From Zanthoxylum bungeanum (lineage: Eukaryota; Streptophyta; Magnoliopsida; Sapindales; Rutaceae): a stretch of DNA of 64,000 nt. The position numbers and the translations under genes are program-made. Under the pieces are notes generated by a model. That model saw only the letters and a list, made by a program, of their open reading frames with translations, searched no databases and was not told where the DNA came from. Each line of letters opens with the position of its first letter. The stretch's first letter is position 1. The stretch covers positions 43,205 through 107,204 of the forward strand of contig SKCR01036771.1 in the NCBI GenBank assembly GCA_019454045.1, read 5' to 3'. This document shows, in pieces, positions 33,585 through 45,576 of this stretch.

Positions 33585-36021
33585 TGATGGAGTTGGTGCT
33601 TGGAGTGTCAATCCGAATTGTACATTTTATTATTTATTAATAAAATAACTACATTTTTCATTTCATACCCTATTAATGGTATTGTCATTACGCGTATTAA
33701 ATTGATGTATCGATATGCTAAGGATGACATCGACCTTAGAATAGTCTTGACACTAGGTGTAAACTATTCTTAAAGTAAATATTCATAGTCGTTGGTTTTG
33801 GAATACGGTCGAATTCCTATAACCTAGAATACTAGCACATGTCGTATATTGGAATTGGAGTTCCAATGGTTTAACGCGATGTACCATGAGTTTTGGAAAC
33901 TCGTATAGACATGAGGGTATTCGTTGGAGTGAATACTGAATGACTCACGGGTGATTCCTAATAGTTGGAAGTACACACCACCGTCAATAGGAATCTCCTC
34001 GAGTCGAGTAGCATATGTAATCCTTTGACTATAGGATAGTATTGATTTTATGTGAGATCCTCCACACTTAGATGCCATGTATGTCAGAAACCTTTCATGG
34101 TCTGGCCTCTAGATGTTCGTTGGGTGTGAACCGATGCACACAGTAATCAAGTGCGAAGCAAGATAGGATCTGTCGGCCCGTATGTGTACCATAAGGGGTT
34201 TAGGTATCCATGTTAGTAAAAACACGAATCTTAAATCTTTGGCCAAAGTCGATCACCTAGGGTGGATCGCATCAGTTATGAAGAATCGTGGACATGTCGA
34301 CATAAGATGTGCGTCTTAGAAACTTGACGATATATTCTATGTTTCCTAAACACAACTCGGATAGCCTACGACGGAGGGATTGTTAAACATATGTAATGAC
34401 CTCGACTTGTATAGTTCAGAAATGTCGTTCGTGTTCTTCGCGAATTCGGAGGTGGCCGAATTGCGTACATATTAGCTAGGCTTATATGACGAACGTGTCT
34501 GAACTTAGAGAGTCCCAATATGAAGTGTACTCGTTGAGCACTTGGGTAGCCGATTATTTTTTATAAAAGATAATATTCGATATTATAATTATCAACTAAG
34601 ATAATCAAGTGTTATTGGATAACATTGATTATTTACTTTGACCTAATTGGATTAATTCAATAATTACACAATGGCTTAATTGTAAAATCATAATTATCTC
34701 TACCATTTGAGGATATTATGGTAATTGTAAGTATGTAATAATATGTGGTTTTGGCTTGATTTAATTGGATTAAATCAAGGTGGCAAACATTGAACTAATC
34801 CATTTCCTAATCTTTGGCTTGATTTAATTGTATTAAATTAAAGTGGGAGACAATGGAGATTAGTCACACCTAATTATACATATTTGGACAATTTAAATTA
34901 AGCCCACTTAAAAGTTGATTACAACTTTTATTAATTAAAAGTTGTCTAAGTTTTGCTATAAATAGCAAGATTTATGAAGGTTTTAATTACAAGTTCAAAT
35001 AAAAGCATAAGCAAATTTTGAGAGATTAGCCTAAGTTAGGGAAGTGTTTAGAGAAGTTTGTGAGGTTTCTACAACATTTCATCTAGGAGAAATCAAGATT
35101 GGATCTTGAAGTGAAGCTTGGAAGCATTGGAAATAAGGTTGGATCTTGGAGTCAAGCTTGCACACCTTGGAGGTTCTCCAACAATTTCTACAAATGAGAA
35201 GTAGATTGGATCTTGTTTATTTGTGTATTAGATGCATGACCACATAGCTTAATGTTGAATAAGACTAATCAATTATGTTAGGATACTTTAGAAGTATAAA
35301 CACAACATGCTTGTAATTAGGTCAAAATATTCATGTTGGACATGAAACAATTAATAAGAGTTTGGAACTCTAAATTAAAGCTTAGATTTATGGCTACCAT
35401 TCTAGATTCACTTGACCACCTTTAGGTGGACTAGAATGTTCATGAGACATTTCTAATTGAGATTCTAAAATGGTTTGTGTATTGGATTCAAAATTTACGC
35501 AAACGTGTATTTAGAATAAATTTATGTTTTTGGAAAAATATTTGATATTTTGAAAAACTAGATTTTTATTCTATAACATGTGTTTATGATGGTTTTGAAA
35601 TTAAAAATTTATTTTGGGTGTTTTTGAAGTGCTTAAGGAAGACGAGAAGCAATTATGGTCAAAAACCCTAATTGCATCAGCTCTCTGGAATCCAGAGAGC
35701 TGAAGCTTTTAAATGAAGAAAGAAACAAATTAAGGAAAAAAAAAAACTGCATGCTACAGTGCTGTGCGCACTGTACACGCGGGCTGTGCGCGCGCACTGT
35801 AGTGCGCGTGGCGCTCTTCGCGCGCGCTGATTTTGTTTTCCTTCATTCTGGAGTTTCCGGACTCCGTTTCAGTCCCGGTTTTTTCGTATACACTCGTAAT
35901 GGAATGTAGTATTTCATTAAATGATTTAAAATTATACCCATACTTGATATCCATGGGTTAGATCCATTTCCGCTGCCCGAGGCACCGATCTGACCATAGA
36001 GGTTCCACAACTGCTCCAACA
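33585..36021 (+). repeat. Solo LTR, Copia-like (2,437 bp), ATATA duplication
   Basis: Starts TGATGGAGTTGG and ends CTCCAACA, close to a perfect inverted terminal pair, with ATATA on both sides (33580-33584 and 36022-36026). The duplication lies in an AT repeat, which weakens it. TATAAATAG at 34957-34965 places the transcription start about two thirds in and sets the plus orientation. The end resembles the Copia B LTR end in style (CCAACA). No internal region or partner LTR is present. Confidence 0.75.
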
Positions 36022-36026
36022 ATATA

Positions 36027-36643
36027 TATATATATATATATATATAAGTGTAAGTGTCTTACTTTTTGCTTAGTTTGCCTAATTAAAAATAAATGAAAAT
36101 GATTACTTCCACCCTTTGTATAATTTTAAATTTTAAAAATAACCTTATAATTTTTAAATATTAAAAAAAAATACTCTATTCTCTAATATGTGATAAGTAT
36201 TAAACATATTTGTACATCAATACCATAAAATTCATTCCTATAAAGACATCACAAGGATTGAAACTCAATGTGTATTTAATGATGGGATAAACAATTGAAA
36301 CTCACATATAACCCATATATAATATGATTAGTAATATTATCCATGACCGATATTGAGGGATAGAAAATTGAAATATAAATATGACATGAATAATAAATGG
36401 TAGAATTAGAATTCACATACGTGATATGACACAAATATAATATACAATTAATTTAAAAAAAAAATTAGTTAATATATTATCTTTATTTTATCTCTTTTTT
36501 TAAAAAAAAAAAAAAAGAGAGAGAGAGAAAGAAAAGGAGAGAATAAAAAATAAAGATAATATTTTATAATACACAGATAATTTTTTTTTTTAAATTAGTT
36601 AATATATTATTTTTATTTAATTAATTTTAAAAAATAAAAGAGT
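36027..36643. other. AT-rich intergenic
   Basis: Includes an (AT)n run to 36047, A-runs and a GAGAGA-type purine stretch at about 36510-36545. No gene seen. Confidence 0.6.
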
Positions 36644-36649
36644 AAAAAA
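36644..36649 (-). terminator. RNA polymerase III terminator of tRNA-Leu
   Basis: A run of six T on the minus strand, five bases after the tRNA 3' end. Confidence 0.8.
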
Positions 36650-36654
36650 CAAAT

Positions 36655-36736
36655 GCTGGCTGTGGGGTTCGAACCCACGCGCACTTATGTGCAGAAGATC
36701 TTAAGTCTTCCCCCTTAACCACTCGGGCAAACCAGC
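36655..36736 (-). tRNA. trnL-UAA: tRNA-Leu(UAA)
   Basis: The 82-base minus-strand sequence folds as a class II tRNA. Acceptor arms GCTGGTT and AGCCAGC pair over 7 bp with one G-T. Box A is TGCCCGAGTGGT, the anticodon arm GAAGA-CTTAAGA-TCTTC carries anticodon TAA, then a long variable arm, and box B is GGTTCGAACCC. There is no intron and no encoded CCA, as expected for a nuclear gene. It reads leucine UUA codons. The T-run at 36644-36649 ends transcription. Confidence 0.95.
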
Positions 36737-37071
36737 TGATGTTTCAACAAAGGACGATATATTATTTATATATATATTTGATACAAATTGAGCAGGCATT
36801 GAGAGTATTTTTCCATGCCAAAATTTTGTGTTATTAAGATGATCAAATATCTATAATTTATGTATTTACTAAAAAAAACAGTAAGTTGATTTTAGATGTG
36901 TGAAAGTGAAAGTGAGATGAAAACTTAAGTTACATTAAGGAATGATGACATTACTTCCAATTTCCTTCAAATTAAGGATATTACCAATATATTTTAAGCA
37001 ACGACAATAAATTCTTAAAAATATTTTTCCAAGCCAAATTTATGTGCTAATAAGATGATCAAATATCTACA

Positions 37072-37073
<2 letters not shown>

Positions 37074-37113
<40 letters not shown>
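37074..37113. repeat. (AT)n microsatellite
   Basis: About 20 uninterrupted AT units. Confidence 0.95.
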
Positions 37114-37116
<3 letters not shown>

Positions 37117-37867
37117 GTTTATTTGGATGACAACACGTTTTGGGGTTTGTGTTAAAAAAAAATCATTTGAATTTTGTCCCCCTCTATGTTGAAATAAAAG
37201 TGGACCATCACGTGGGCTAAATCAGATTATAAAATGACTTGTATTAAATAAAATTCTTTAAAATTCTTAAAGTTTTGTGAATTTTTTAATATAAGAATAT
37301 AGTTTCATTGTTTTCTCAAGTATGTCTTAATTTCTATCTCAACTAACATGTTGAAAATTCTTACAATATTCATTAAAGGATGGGTGTTTATGTCTTTTTG
37401 ACACTAGGGGTGCAAGGCAAGGTTGCAATCCTTAGGAGGGTTGCATCCCACCCCAAGAGGTGCCCTTTTAGCACCCCTCCATGTCTTATAAAAGAGGCAA
37501 TCATATCCAAAAAAAGACATAGAACAAAAATCTGTTTTGAGTCTTCTGGTTTTGAGAGAGAATTCCTCATATTTTCCTAGTTCATATACTTGCCAAGAAG
37601 TGTTCCTTATACAAGAAGGAACCAAGTTATCCTGGGAGAACATTGGTCAATTGCAAATCCGTAAAGCACTTGTGACGGGGCCAATAAGTTCTTAAGGAAA
37701 GAGAGAGATCTCGACTTGGATTCGTCATTACATATTATAGGTTTTTTTTTAATCTATAGTTTTATGTTTTAGGTTTTAGGGTTTTTGGTATTTTCTGGTT
37801 TGATTTGTTAATAGCATTTTGTTTTGATGTTTAAATGACACTTATCTATTTACATAACATAATAGAA
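37114..37867. other. Intergenic with an LTR- or promoter-like stretch
   Basis: A TATA-like TTATAAAAGAGG at about 37485-37496 follows a GC-rich stretch of direct near-repeats (GGTTGCAATCC/GGTTGCATCCC at 37420-37450). The text at 37660-37730 with GTGACGGGGCC and CTCGACTTGG is LTR-like in style. No ends found; the call stays open. Confidence 0.3.
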
Positions 37868-38957
37868 GGATCCCTTTTTGGTCGTCACTAGCTTCTTTCT
37901 TCGGCCCCTTTTCTCTGCTCTCTCTGATAGAGACCCTAATTTCTTTCTTCAGCCTCTGCCGCCATATCCACCTTGTGGGTGGCGGCAGGGGACTCTCCCC
38001 TCAGTCCCCACCACCCTCCCCCTCGTACCCTTCTTTCTTCTTCTGAATCTCTTTATTATCTTCTACTTTTCTTTTCTTGTTTTCCCCATCATATTTCTTC
38101 CCTTTTTTTTTTCCATTTTCTCTTCCCCTCCCCCTCGCACTCCGGGTTCTTTCTTTCTTCTGCGGCCCGTGTGTCACCGGAACTTTTTCCGATGAGCCTT
38201 TTTCCTCATTTTCTCCATATCCTCCTTTCTTTTTTCTCATCGTTGTTTCTTCTTTTGCTCTCTGTTCTTGCTCTCTTTTTTCTTTCCTCTGCCTTTTTCT
38301 TCTTTTCTTGTCCCTTTCTCTACACCCTCAACTTTTCTGTTTCATTTTGTCTGGTTTTGATTTTTCTGTTTTCCTTTAACTTTCGTTTTTTATCTGGGTT
38401 TTTTTACCTGGATTTCCATCCGTTCGTGGTGGTAGTTAAGTCCAATCAGAGTATAATCTGTATTGGTTTTTGTTTATTTTTTAGCTAGTTTCCTGTCGTT
38501 TTGCAGATACCTGAGGCTTTACAGTAACAAGATAAAAGATTTACACGACTTCGCTGATAAAACAGAGATGAGAGGAATTTTTTTATAAATTTATTGGGGT
38601 TTATTTTGTAATGATTTTATTAACTTGTTGTAATAGTCTTATTATTACCCTGTGTATTGTGTTTTCCCTTTCTAGATACAAAATTTGTATTCAGCGACTC
38701 TTGTCGAGAGGTTGGAAATTGGGCTGAATCTGTAATTACTCTATAACTTTATTAGAATTAGGTGTGAATTCGAATTTTGTCTAGTTATAGGGATTGCAAA
38801 ATGCATAAAGTTTACGTTGTCAGGTTTATATCATGGCTAGGCTTAAGTCTTAGGTTTTTCCTAAGTATTCTATTCGAGCTGATATGGCCGTGTATTTACA
38901 TCTTTTATGATGTTTATTATGAATGAATTTTATATTTCTCAAAAAAAAAAAAAAAAC
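37868..38957 (+). mobile_element. Non-coding LINE-like retroposon with 13-bp target duplication
   Basis: Flanked by TAACATAATAGAA (37855-37867) and TAACATTATAGAA (38958-38970), a 12/13 match, and ending in about 16 A (38941-38956). These are the marks of target-primed reverse transcription. The 5' half (37900-38380) is strongly pyrimidine-rich and the 3' half resembles a LINE 3' region in base use. No ORF1, endonuclease or RT frame exists. Possibly a LINE with both ORFs deleted, or a LINE-tailed non-autonomous family. Confidence 0.75.
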
Positions 38958-39064
38958 TAACATTATAGAAATATCATTTACAATTATTTTTCTTTTGTAG
39001 TAAATACCGATAAAGTTCAATATTAACCAATCAATTTGTATAATTTGATTTTAGTATAAGGTAC

Positions 39065-40145
39065 TGATTTTATGCGGAATTAAACACAATAATTTAAGAT
39101 AAGTCATAATTATTGTTTCTATGCATTAACAAAATCATCATACACCCTTAAGTCTAACAATTATAAATCAATGCAAATAAACCAAAGTAGAAAATAAAAT
39201 TAACGCCAACAATTTTGTTATTGAAGTGGAAAAATCGTGCGAGTAAAAAATTATTCCGGGTATTTAAGCTACCAGCCGAAATCTACTATAACTAGAAAAC
39301 TTATAGTGATGGTATAAGACTTATAGCAGTAACTCTACCGACTATAATACCTCTAAACTGCAATAACTCGAAGAACTTCTCGAGCCTGCACCAAGCGGCC
39401 TTCTTCGGAACCTCTGAAGTCTCTGAGTGAATCAACCCTGCGAACTCGCAATGCCATAACTCTGACTGCCAATCTTCCTTCTTTAGAACTCTAAAGGCTT
39501 AGGTAATTGAGTTAAGGTTCTATTTTTGTATTGATGGTCAATCAAGGATCAATATCATCAAGACAAAGAAGACAATGTAAGCAAGAAAGTCTTCAATGTG
39601 ACAATCAAGAAGGAAGAAATAAAGTGTATGAAGGCTCTCTGAATTGGGTTTATTCAACTGGTTAAGGTGGCTAGATGTTTGTTTATATGGGCAGAGCAAA
39701 GATAAGGTTTTCCTGGTGTAAAATAGGCTCAAAACGCGTCTAAAATAACCCATTTACCCGTATGGGCATTCGCATCCCCTAAATGCAACTCAAACGTAAA
39801 ATTTTTACCTTTGGACGTTAGAACGCTCAGACGAACGCAACTCGAACGCGCATCGCAGATTAGTTTTGAAGTGCAACTTAAAACACTTTAACTTTCTTGT
39901 CCATTGGTAAAATTATTCGTTTTTTATATTACGCGATCGTGTTCGTGTCTACTTTCCAATGAAACTGGCCTCATATTAATTGGGGTTCTATATCTTCTTG
40001 AATATCCAAAAGTGTGAATATCGCTATGATATCTTATCTGATGTTTTCCAAATACTTGTTCAATTACTCTGAGATCTTAAAGACTCATTATAACTCAATT
40101 GAACTTGTTTTGTTACGGATATTGCCAATAAAAATGGAACTAACA
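39065..40145 (-). repeat. Possible LTR or LTR remnant
   Basis: On the plus strand the left edge reads TGATTTTATGCGGAATTAAAC after a degraded GATACCA-like PBS complement, an arrangement common at minus-strand Copia LTR ends in plants. The right edge ends GGAACTAACA. On the minus strand CCATATAAACAAAC near 39690 could be the TATA box. No target duplication matched, so the boundaries are tentative. Confidence 0.4.
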
Positions 40146-40168
40146 ATGTCAATTTGAAGTTCATTTTT

Positions 40169-40392
40169 TTTAAACCGAGGTGTCCGGGTCAGTTTTCCCA
40201 ACCCCGACTTATTCCCGGGACTTATGTCCCGTGTCCTCAGAAATTTCCCAACACAGATCAGGGTAAGTCGCTGGATTTTTACACTAGGAGGCATAACCCA
40301 AAGGAAATACATCTAATGTGATTCGAACCTCAAACTTGAAAGAGAGCAAACCAATCATGCCCAAAGTCTTTACCAATGTGGCAACGCCTAGG
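40169..40392 (-). repeat. SINE with 14-bp target duplication
   Basis: Flanked by perfect copies of TGAAGTTCATTTTT (40155-40168 and 40393-40406). On the minus strand it starts AGGCGTTGCCACATTGG (box A-like), has GAGGTTCGAATC (box B) about 50 bases on, and ends with a short A-run at the left flank. This is a tRNA-related SINE. Confidence 0.85.
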
Positions 40393-40617
40393 TGAAGTTC
40401 ATTTTTACTTCGTAAAGAAAAATTGGAAGTCTAAGGAAAATATGTCAACATATAATACAAATGTGTGTGTGTGTGATTCGAACCTTGAACCTGAAAAAGA
40501 GCAAACCAATCAAGTCTAAAGTATTTACCATTGTGGCAACGCCTATGCTAAGTTCACTTTTAAATGGAAGTCTAAGAAAAACATGTCAACATATTATATA
40601 TATATATATATATATTG
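40320..40617. repeat. Tandem duplication of half the SINE plus its flank, 155-bp period
   Basis: 40320-40474 and 40475-about 40617 align throughout: GATTCGAACC, AAAGAGAGCAAACCAATCA, GTGGCAACGCCTA, then flank text GGAAGTCTAAG and ATGTCAACATAT. The second copy includes the duplicated target site and non-SINE flank, so it arose by local duplication after SINE insertion. GT and AT microsatellites sit at the unit ends. Confidence 0.8.
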
Positions 40618-40692
40618 GATTATAGTAATTTATATATATAATGTATATTTATCTCACTTTGTTTTTCATAATTTGACCTTCTAGTTTAAATT

Positions 40693-43600
40693 AGGGGCGG
40701 TTGCACGTTGGGCCCAGCAGGGGCTCCAAAATAATTTTCCAAATTAATTAAAAAAAATATTTTATATCAAATCTATATTTCTTGTTCTCATTTTTCCCTA
40801 AATTCTGAAACTTGTTAAGAAAAAAACACAACAAGTCATTAGGAAGACATCAACGAAATTCAAAGGTGAGAAAGCAGCTGCACAAAGCAAAAGAGGGTTC
40901 CACTTTTACATAGGCGGTTCCACTTTTACAGATTATTCTCCAACAATTTAGTATGACACTCTCTATATATTTTTATGCTCATTATTAGGTTTTGAAATGA
41001 TTATCATATTGTTCAAAAAAAAAAAATTCTGGACGTGATCAACAAGAAAAAAAAAAATTTAACATAGTCAATTTTGCTGCAACGAAATTCTTTGGACGTG
41101 ATCAATAAGAAAAAAAAAGTTAATTTTATTTTTTTGCTGCCAAGGAACTTTGTTGTAATTTTAACATAATCAAATTTGTATTAATTGAACATAGTCATAT
41201 TTTTTTTTAAAAAAAAATTGAACAATATGATATTAATTTCGAAACCTAATAATGATTTGTTGATTCCTTTAGGTTTTTACAATATATTTTTTTTACAAGA
41301 AACTGAATTATTCTTTTGTTTATTCGATATAGTTATGGAGAAATATTTTAAAAGAAAATCAACATTACAACCTTCTCCAAAGAAAACTAGGTATTGTTCA
41401 ACCGAAGATGTAGAAGTTAATTTACAAGATCTTCCTACAGATCCCGGATTAAGACCTTGAATTTCTTATTATAGTCATAATATCTGAGATGAATCCGAAG
41501 AGCATACTTACAAAAGGGTCATGTTCAAACTAAAAATCATAACTTTAAATTATCAAATTTTGGAAATCAAAAACGGCTATTTTGTCTCAACTTGGTTTGA
41601 AAATTTTGGATCTTGGTTGGAATATAGCATAGAAAAATATGATGTATTTTATCTTTTTTGTTATCTTTTAAAAGAAGAGAATGGTAAACAAAGTGGTGGT
41701 GATATATTTATTGGTAAATGATTAAGAATTGGTAGAAGAAAGAAAAATTTATTGAACATGAGGGAGATATCAATAGTGCTCACCACAAAGCTAGACATGA
41801 CTGTGAAGCGTTGATGAATCAGTAGCAACATAGTGAAATAGCTTTCTCAAGACATTCTGAAAAAACTCGAAGTGAATACCGAGCTCATTTGAATGCTATT
41901 ATTGATTGTGTTAGATTTCTGTTAAAACAAGGGCTTGCATTTCGTGAGCATGATGAGTCAAAAGATTCAAGTAATCGAGGTAATTTTCTTGAGCTTCTAC
42001 AATTCATTGCTGACCATAATGAGGACATTAATGCTATTACTTTTGAAAATGCTCTTAGAAATCTCCAGTTGACATCAAATGAGATTCAGAAAGATATTGT
42101 AACTTATGCTTCAGTTGAAACTTGAAACTACTAATATTATTATTAGATAGATGGGTGATATTTTATTTTCTATTCTTGTTGACGAGTCCCGTGATATATC
42201 TTCAAATGAGCAAATGGCTGTCGTTTTGTGTTATGTGGATAAAAATGACTATGTGGTTGAGCGTTTTATCGGTATTGAACATGTTACTAGTACTACAACT
42301 TTTTCACTAAAAGAGGCACTTGATAAGTTTTTTTCTAGACATGGATTGAGTATGTATAGGTTGTGTGGCCAAGGGTATGATGGAGCTAGTAATATGCGAG
42401 GTGAGTTCAATGGCCTTAAAGCACTCATTTTAAAGGATAATAAATATGTTTATTTTATTCATTGTTTTTCTCATCAACTTCAATTGGTTCTTATTTCTGT
42501 GGCAAAGAAGAATGAAGACGTTAATTCTCTCTTCAATTTAATTACTATGTTAGTCAATGTTGTTGGAGCTTCAGAAAAACGTCATGATATTCCTCAATAA
42601 GGACATGCTCGTGCAGTCATTGAAGCACTTAATAATTATGAGATTTCAAGTGGATGAGGTTTAAATCAAGAAATAACTTTGAAATGTCCTGCTGATATAC
42701 ATTGGGGCTCATATTATGGTACGTTATTAAGCATAATTAATATGTTTTCATCTATTACTAATATGCTTGAAATTATTTTGAATGAGGGAAATTCTGAACA
42801 AATATTTCAAGCTACAACATTACTGAAGTTCATACATTCATTTGATTTTATATTTAGCTTATTATAATGAAAAGTATACTTGGATTTGCACATGAGTTAT
42901 CACAAGCATTACAAAAAAAAGACCAAGACATTGTGAATGCCATGAAATTAATTGGAGTGTATAAGCGAAACTTGCAAAAAATGAGAGAGAATGGATGTGA
43001 CTCTTTACTTGGTGAAGTCTCTTCCTATTGTGAGAATCATGATATTGATTTTCCTAATATGGATGATATTTTTTTGACTCATAGACGATCACAACGCAAG
43101 GGTCAAAAGATCATAAATATACACCGCTTTCGTGTTGAGTTATTTTATGCAGTTTTGGACATGCAACTTCAAGAATTAAACAATCGTTTCAATGAGAAGA
43201 ACACTAAGCTTTGTTTGGCATGTCTATGCCCAAATGACTCATTTGCAGCTTTTGATAAACATTAACAACTGCGCCTTGCTAAATTTTATCAAAATGATTT
43301 TTCTTCAATGGATCTCATGGCACTTGAAATTCAACTTGAAGTTTATATTATGGATGTGGGTTCTAATAATGGTTTTTCAAGAATGAAAGGGGATTTGTGA
43401 GCTTACAAGAAGAATGGTTGAAATTAAAAAAGATAAAGTGTTTCCATTAGTTTATTTATTGGTGACATTAGCATTGATATTACTGGTTGCCACAACTACA
43501 GTGGAAATGACATTTTCAACTATGCATTTTGTGAAAAATCGATTGCGAAATCGGATGAGAGATTAATGGTTGAATAATAGTCTAGTAGTATACATAGAAA

Positions 43601-43775
43601 ATGATATTTTTAGTAGTATTGATAATGAGATAATCATTCAATGTTTTCAACATATGAAAGCTTGTGGAGGACAATTATAAATGTATTAAATGAAAATATA
43701 TTAATGAAGTTATAAATTTTGGTACTTGTTTTTTATTGGACTTTTTAACTTAGCCTCTCCTGTGTTGAATTCCAA
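40693..43775 (+). mobile_element. Decayed hAT transposon, zf-MYM/TTF type
   Basis: The left end AGGGGCGGTTGCACGTTGGG and GCAGGGGCTCC resembles the CAGGGGCGGA... ends of this hAT group. The matching right end seems to decay near 43760-43775 (TTAGCCTCTCCTGTG). A transposase remnant fills the middle. No target duplication was identified. Confidence 0.65.
41335..43680 (+). pseudogene. hAT transposase (zinc finger MYM-type protein 1-like), many breaks
   Basis: The start is MEKYFKRKSTLQPSPKK (41335), then LPTDPGLRP. A TTF-type finger region lies in broken frames to about 41720 (FENFGSWLEYSIEKYDVFYL). Next come IDCVRFLLKQGLAFREHDES (41900-41960), the catalytic ILVDESRDISSNEQMAVV (first Asp, about 42170-42225) and CGQGYDGASNMRGE (second Asp, about 42366-42405), HCFSHQLQL, then ADIHWGSYYGTLLS and KKDQDIVNAMKLI. 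The C-terminus is at 43490-43680: TTTVEMTFSTM (catalytic Glu) to ACGGQL and TAA. At least six frame changes or stops break it. Domain order and total length fit the family. Confidence 0.85.
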
Positions 43776-44317
43776 TAAATTTAATGTTCAATGTATCAAA
43801 TTATTTTATTCTTTCACCTATTCTATTATTGAATAAAAAAGAATTCATGAAATAAATTTTGTCGGGTAAAACTTTAAAATTTTGTACTATAAGTGTATTC
43901 GTTGCATTCTTGTTAATATTTTTTTTTAAACATATGTATTATGAATAAAAATTTTGATGTTAGGTTCATGTGTGTGTTTTCTACTCCTTTATATACTCCT
44001 ACATAATATTCACATAAACATGTATAATAAAATCATAATTTAGGCTGAAAATTCTGGTTCCTAATGTCTTCCATTATTTTTGTCTATTTTCAACAATCCC
44101 CTCAAACTATTACTTATTTGTATATTTATTCTAATTATTTTGTTTACTTGTTTTAGATCCATGACTCAGACCTCCTCTCGTAGGCCTTTTAAGATCTAAA
44201 ATATAATGAGGCACTCCTTATATTTGCACAATTAAGATTAAATTTTTATCTTTTATTTTTCAACTATCATATTTATTATTTAACCCAAAGACTGTCCTAA
44301 ATATTAATGGTACATTT
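43776..44317. other. AT-rich intergenic
   Basis: No frame, repeat end or RNA gene recognised. Confidence 0.5.
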
Positions 44318-44850
44318 ACATACTCGTAATCTGAAAAATTGAAATAAGAATAGTATAAAATCAGAATGGTGATTCGTACTCAGAATAAATTATATTTGGC
44401 TACATGAATCGTAATCGAAATCAAATAATATTCCCACAGATGTATTTATTTCATCTAATAATTGGAATGAATTATTAACAAATTACAAAAGTATATTTAG
44501 TTAAAATTATAAATTAATTTAATACTTATGATTTTTTAATTCATTGGTTATTAATTTATTAATGTATTAATCACTAGAAATTAATTGAGTAATTTTTCAA
44601 ATAATTATTAATTATTAGTTTATTAAATTATGAATTACTTCATCATTAATTATTAATGGTTACTATTATTTTATTAATTAGTGATTTATAATTAATTACA
44701 TATTAATTAAATGTTAATTTATTTATGATTAAAATTGATATTTCCCCCTTACATTTAGAAATGGATTTCCCATTCTCATTTTTATGAGAGTTCCATATGT
44801 TTCATCACATTCCTCATTCAATATAAACAACTAAACATATTCAAATATTC
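44318..44850. repeat. AT-rich MITE-like element, same family as 48897-49990
   Basis: Begins TTTACATACTCGTAATC, close to TTTACGTACTCGAAATC of the second copy. Both have a GAAT-rich outer part, an ATTAATTA-rich core and an end with CATTCTCATT...AAACAACTAAACAT. The ends are imperfect inverted repeats. No coding capacity. Confidence 0.55.
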
Positions 44851-44889
44851 ATTTATTAGTTTACAGTATATAATTCTCCCTTGGGTATG

Positions 44890-45264
44890 TAGACCTGGCC
44901 GGCGGTTCGGTTCCGGTTGGAACCGAATCGAACCGGCCGGTTCCCGGTTTCACACTTAAGTGGAACTGGAACCGTAAACCAAATCGGAACCGAATCAGTC
45001 GGTTCCGGTTCCGGTTCTGGTTCGAATTTTTTTTTTTAATTATATAAAAAAATCGAAAATAATTTAAAATAATTTAGATTAATTATATAAAAAAACCCTA
45101 CGGTTCCGGTTGGAACCGTTGGAACCGTTCGATTCCAGCGGTTCCAACCGATTCGGTTGGGGTCGAACCCTAACTGAACCGGTCCTTTACGATTTCGGTT
45201 CCGGAACCGGTTGGAACCGGAACAGTCCGGTTCCGATTCCGAACTGGAACCGTGGCCGGATCTA
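44890..45264. repeat. hAT-type MITE (375 bp) with 8-bp target duplication
   Basis: Starts TAGACCTGGCCGGCGGTTC and ends, reverse complemented, TAGATCCGGCCACGGTTC. It is flanked by TGGGTATG (44882-44889) and TGGATATG (45265-45272), 7/8 identical. The interior is made of GGTTCCGGTTGGAACCG-like palindromic repeats around an AT spacer. TAGA-CTGG-type ends and an 8-bp duplication indicate a non-autonomous hAT. It lies about 310 bp upstream of the zinc-knuckle start codon. Confidence 0.8.
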
Positions 45265-45576
45265 TGGATATGTGATATTCAGGGGTATATTGCCGTTGAA
45301 TTCATACCCTTGAGTGAATCCAACGGTTGATATCCCTATGTCAGTCAGTATGACATACCGAGGGATAATAAGAAATACAAATTATTAAATATTGTATTAT
45401 TATAGTATATTATCGCTACAAAAATCTTAGAATAAAAAACGGGGAGTTTGAAAAATTGAAATGGCCCTTGACTTGAATCGGACAGAACCTGGGCACAAGA
45501 ACAAACCCTAGATAGCTTTTATGTCTGTGTAAACACGACCGACCGTACAGTTTAGAGGGTTTTTTTGCCCTAAAAA

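Noticed and set aside
35655..35909. 84-codon frame in the solo LTR
   Set aside because: It lies within the LTR, is Cys/Arg-rich from a GC-rich stretch, and has no domain.
33580..36026. Full retrotransposon at 33585-36021 with internal region
   Set aside because: Only one copy of the terminal sequence and no PBS, PPT or coding part, so it is treated as a solo LTR.
37878..38488. Long overlapping reading frames in the pyrimidine tract
   Set aside because: Composition is almost only Ser, Phe, Leu and Pro from CT-rich DNA, open in several frames at once, with no homology.
44890..45264. Satellite or telomere-like array of GGTTCCGG words
   Set aside because: A single 375-bp copy with inverted ends and an 8-bp duplication is a transposon, not a satellite array.
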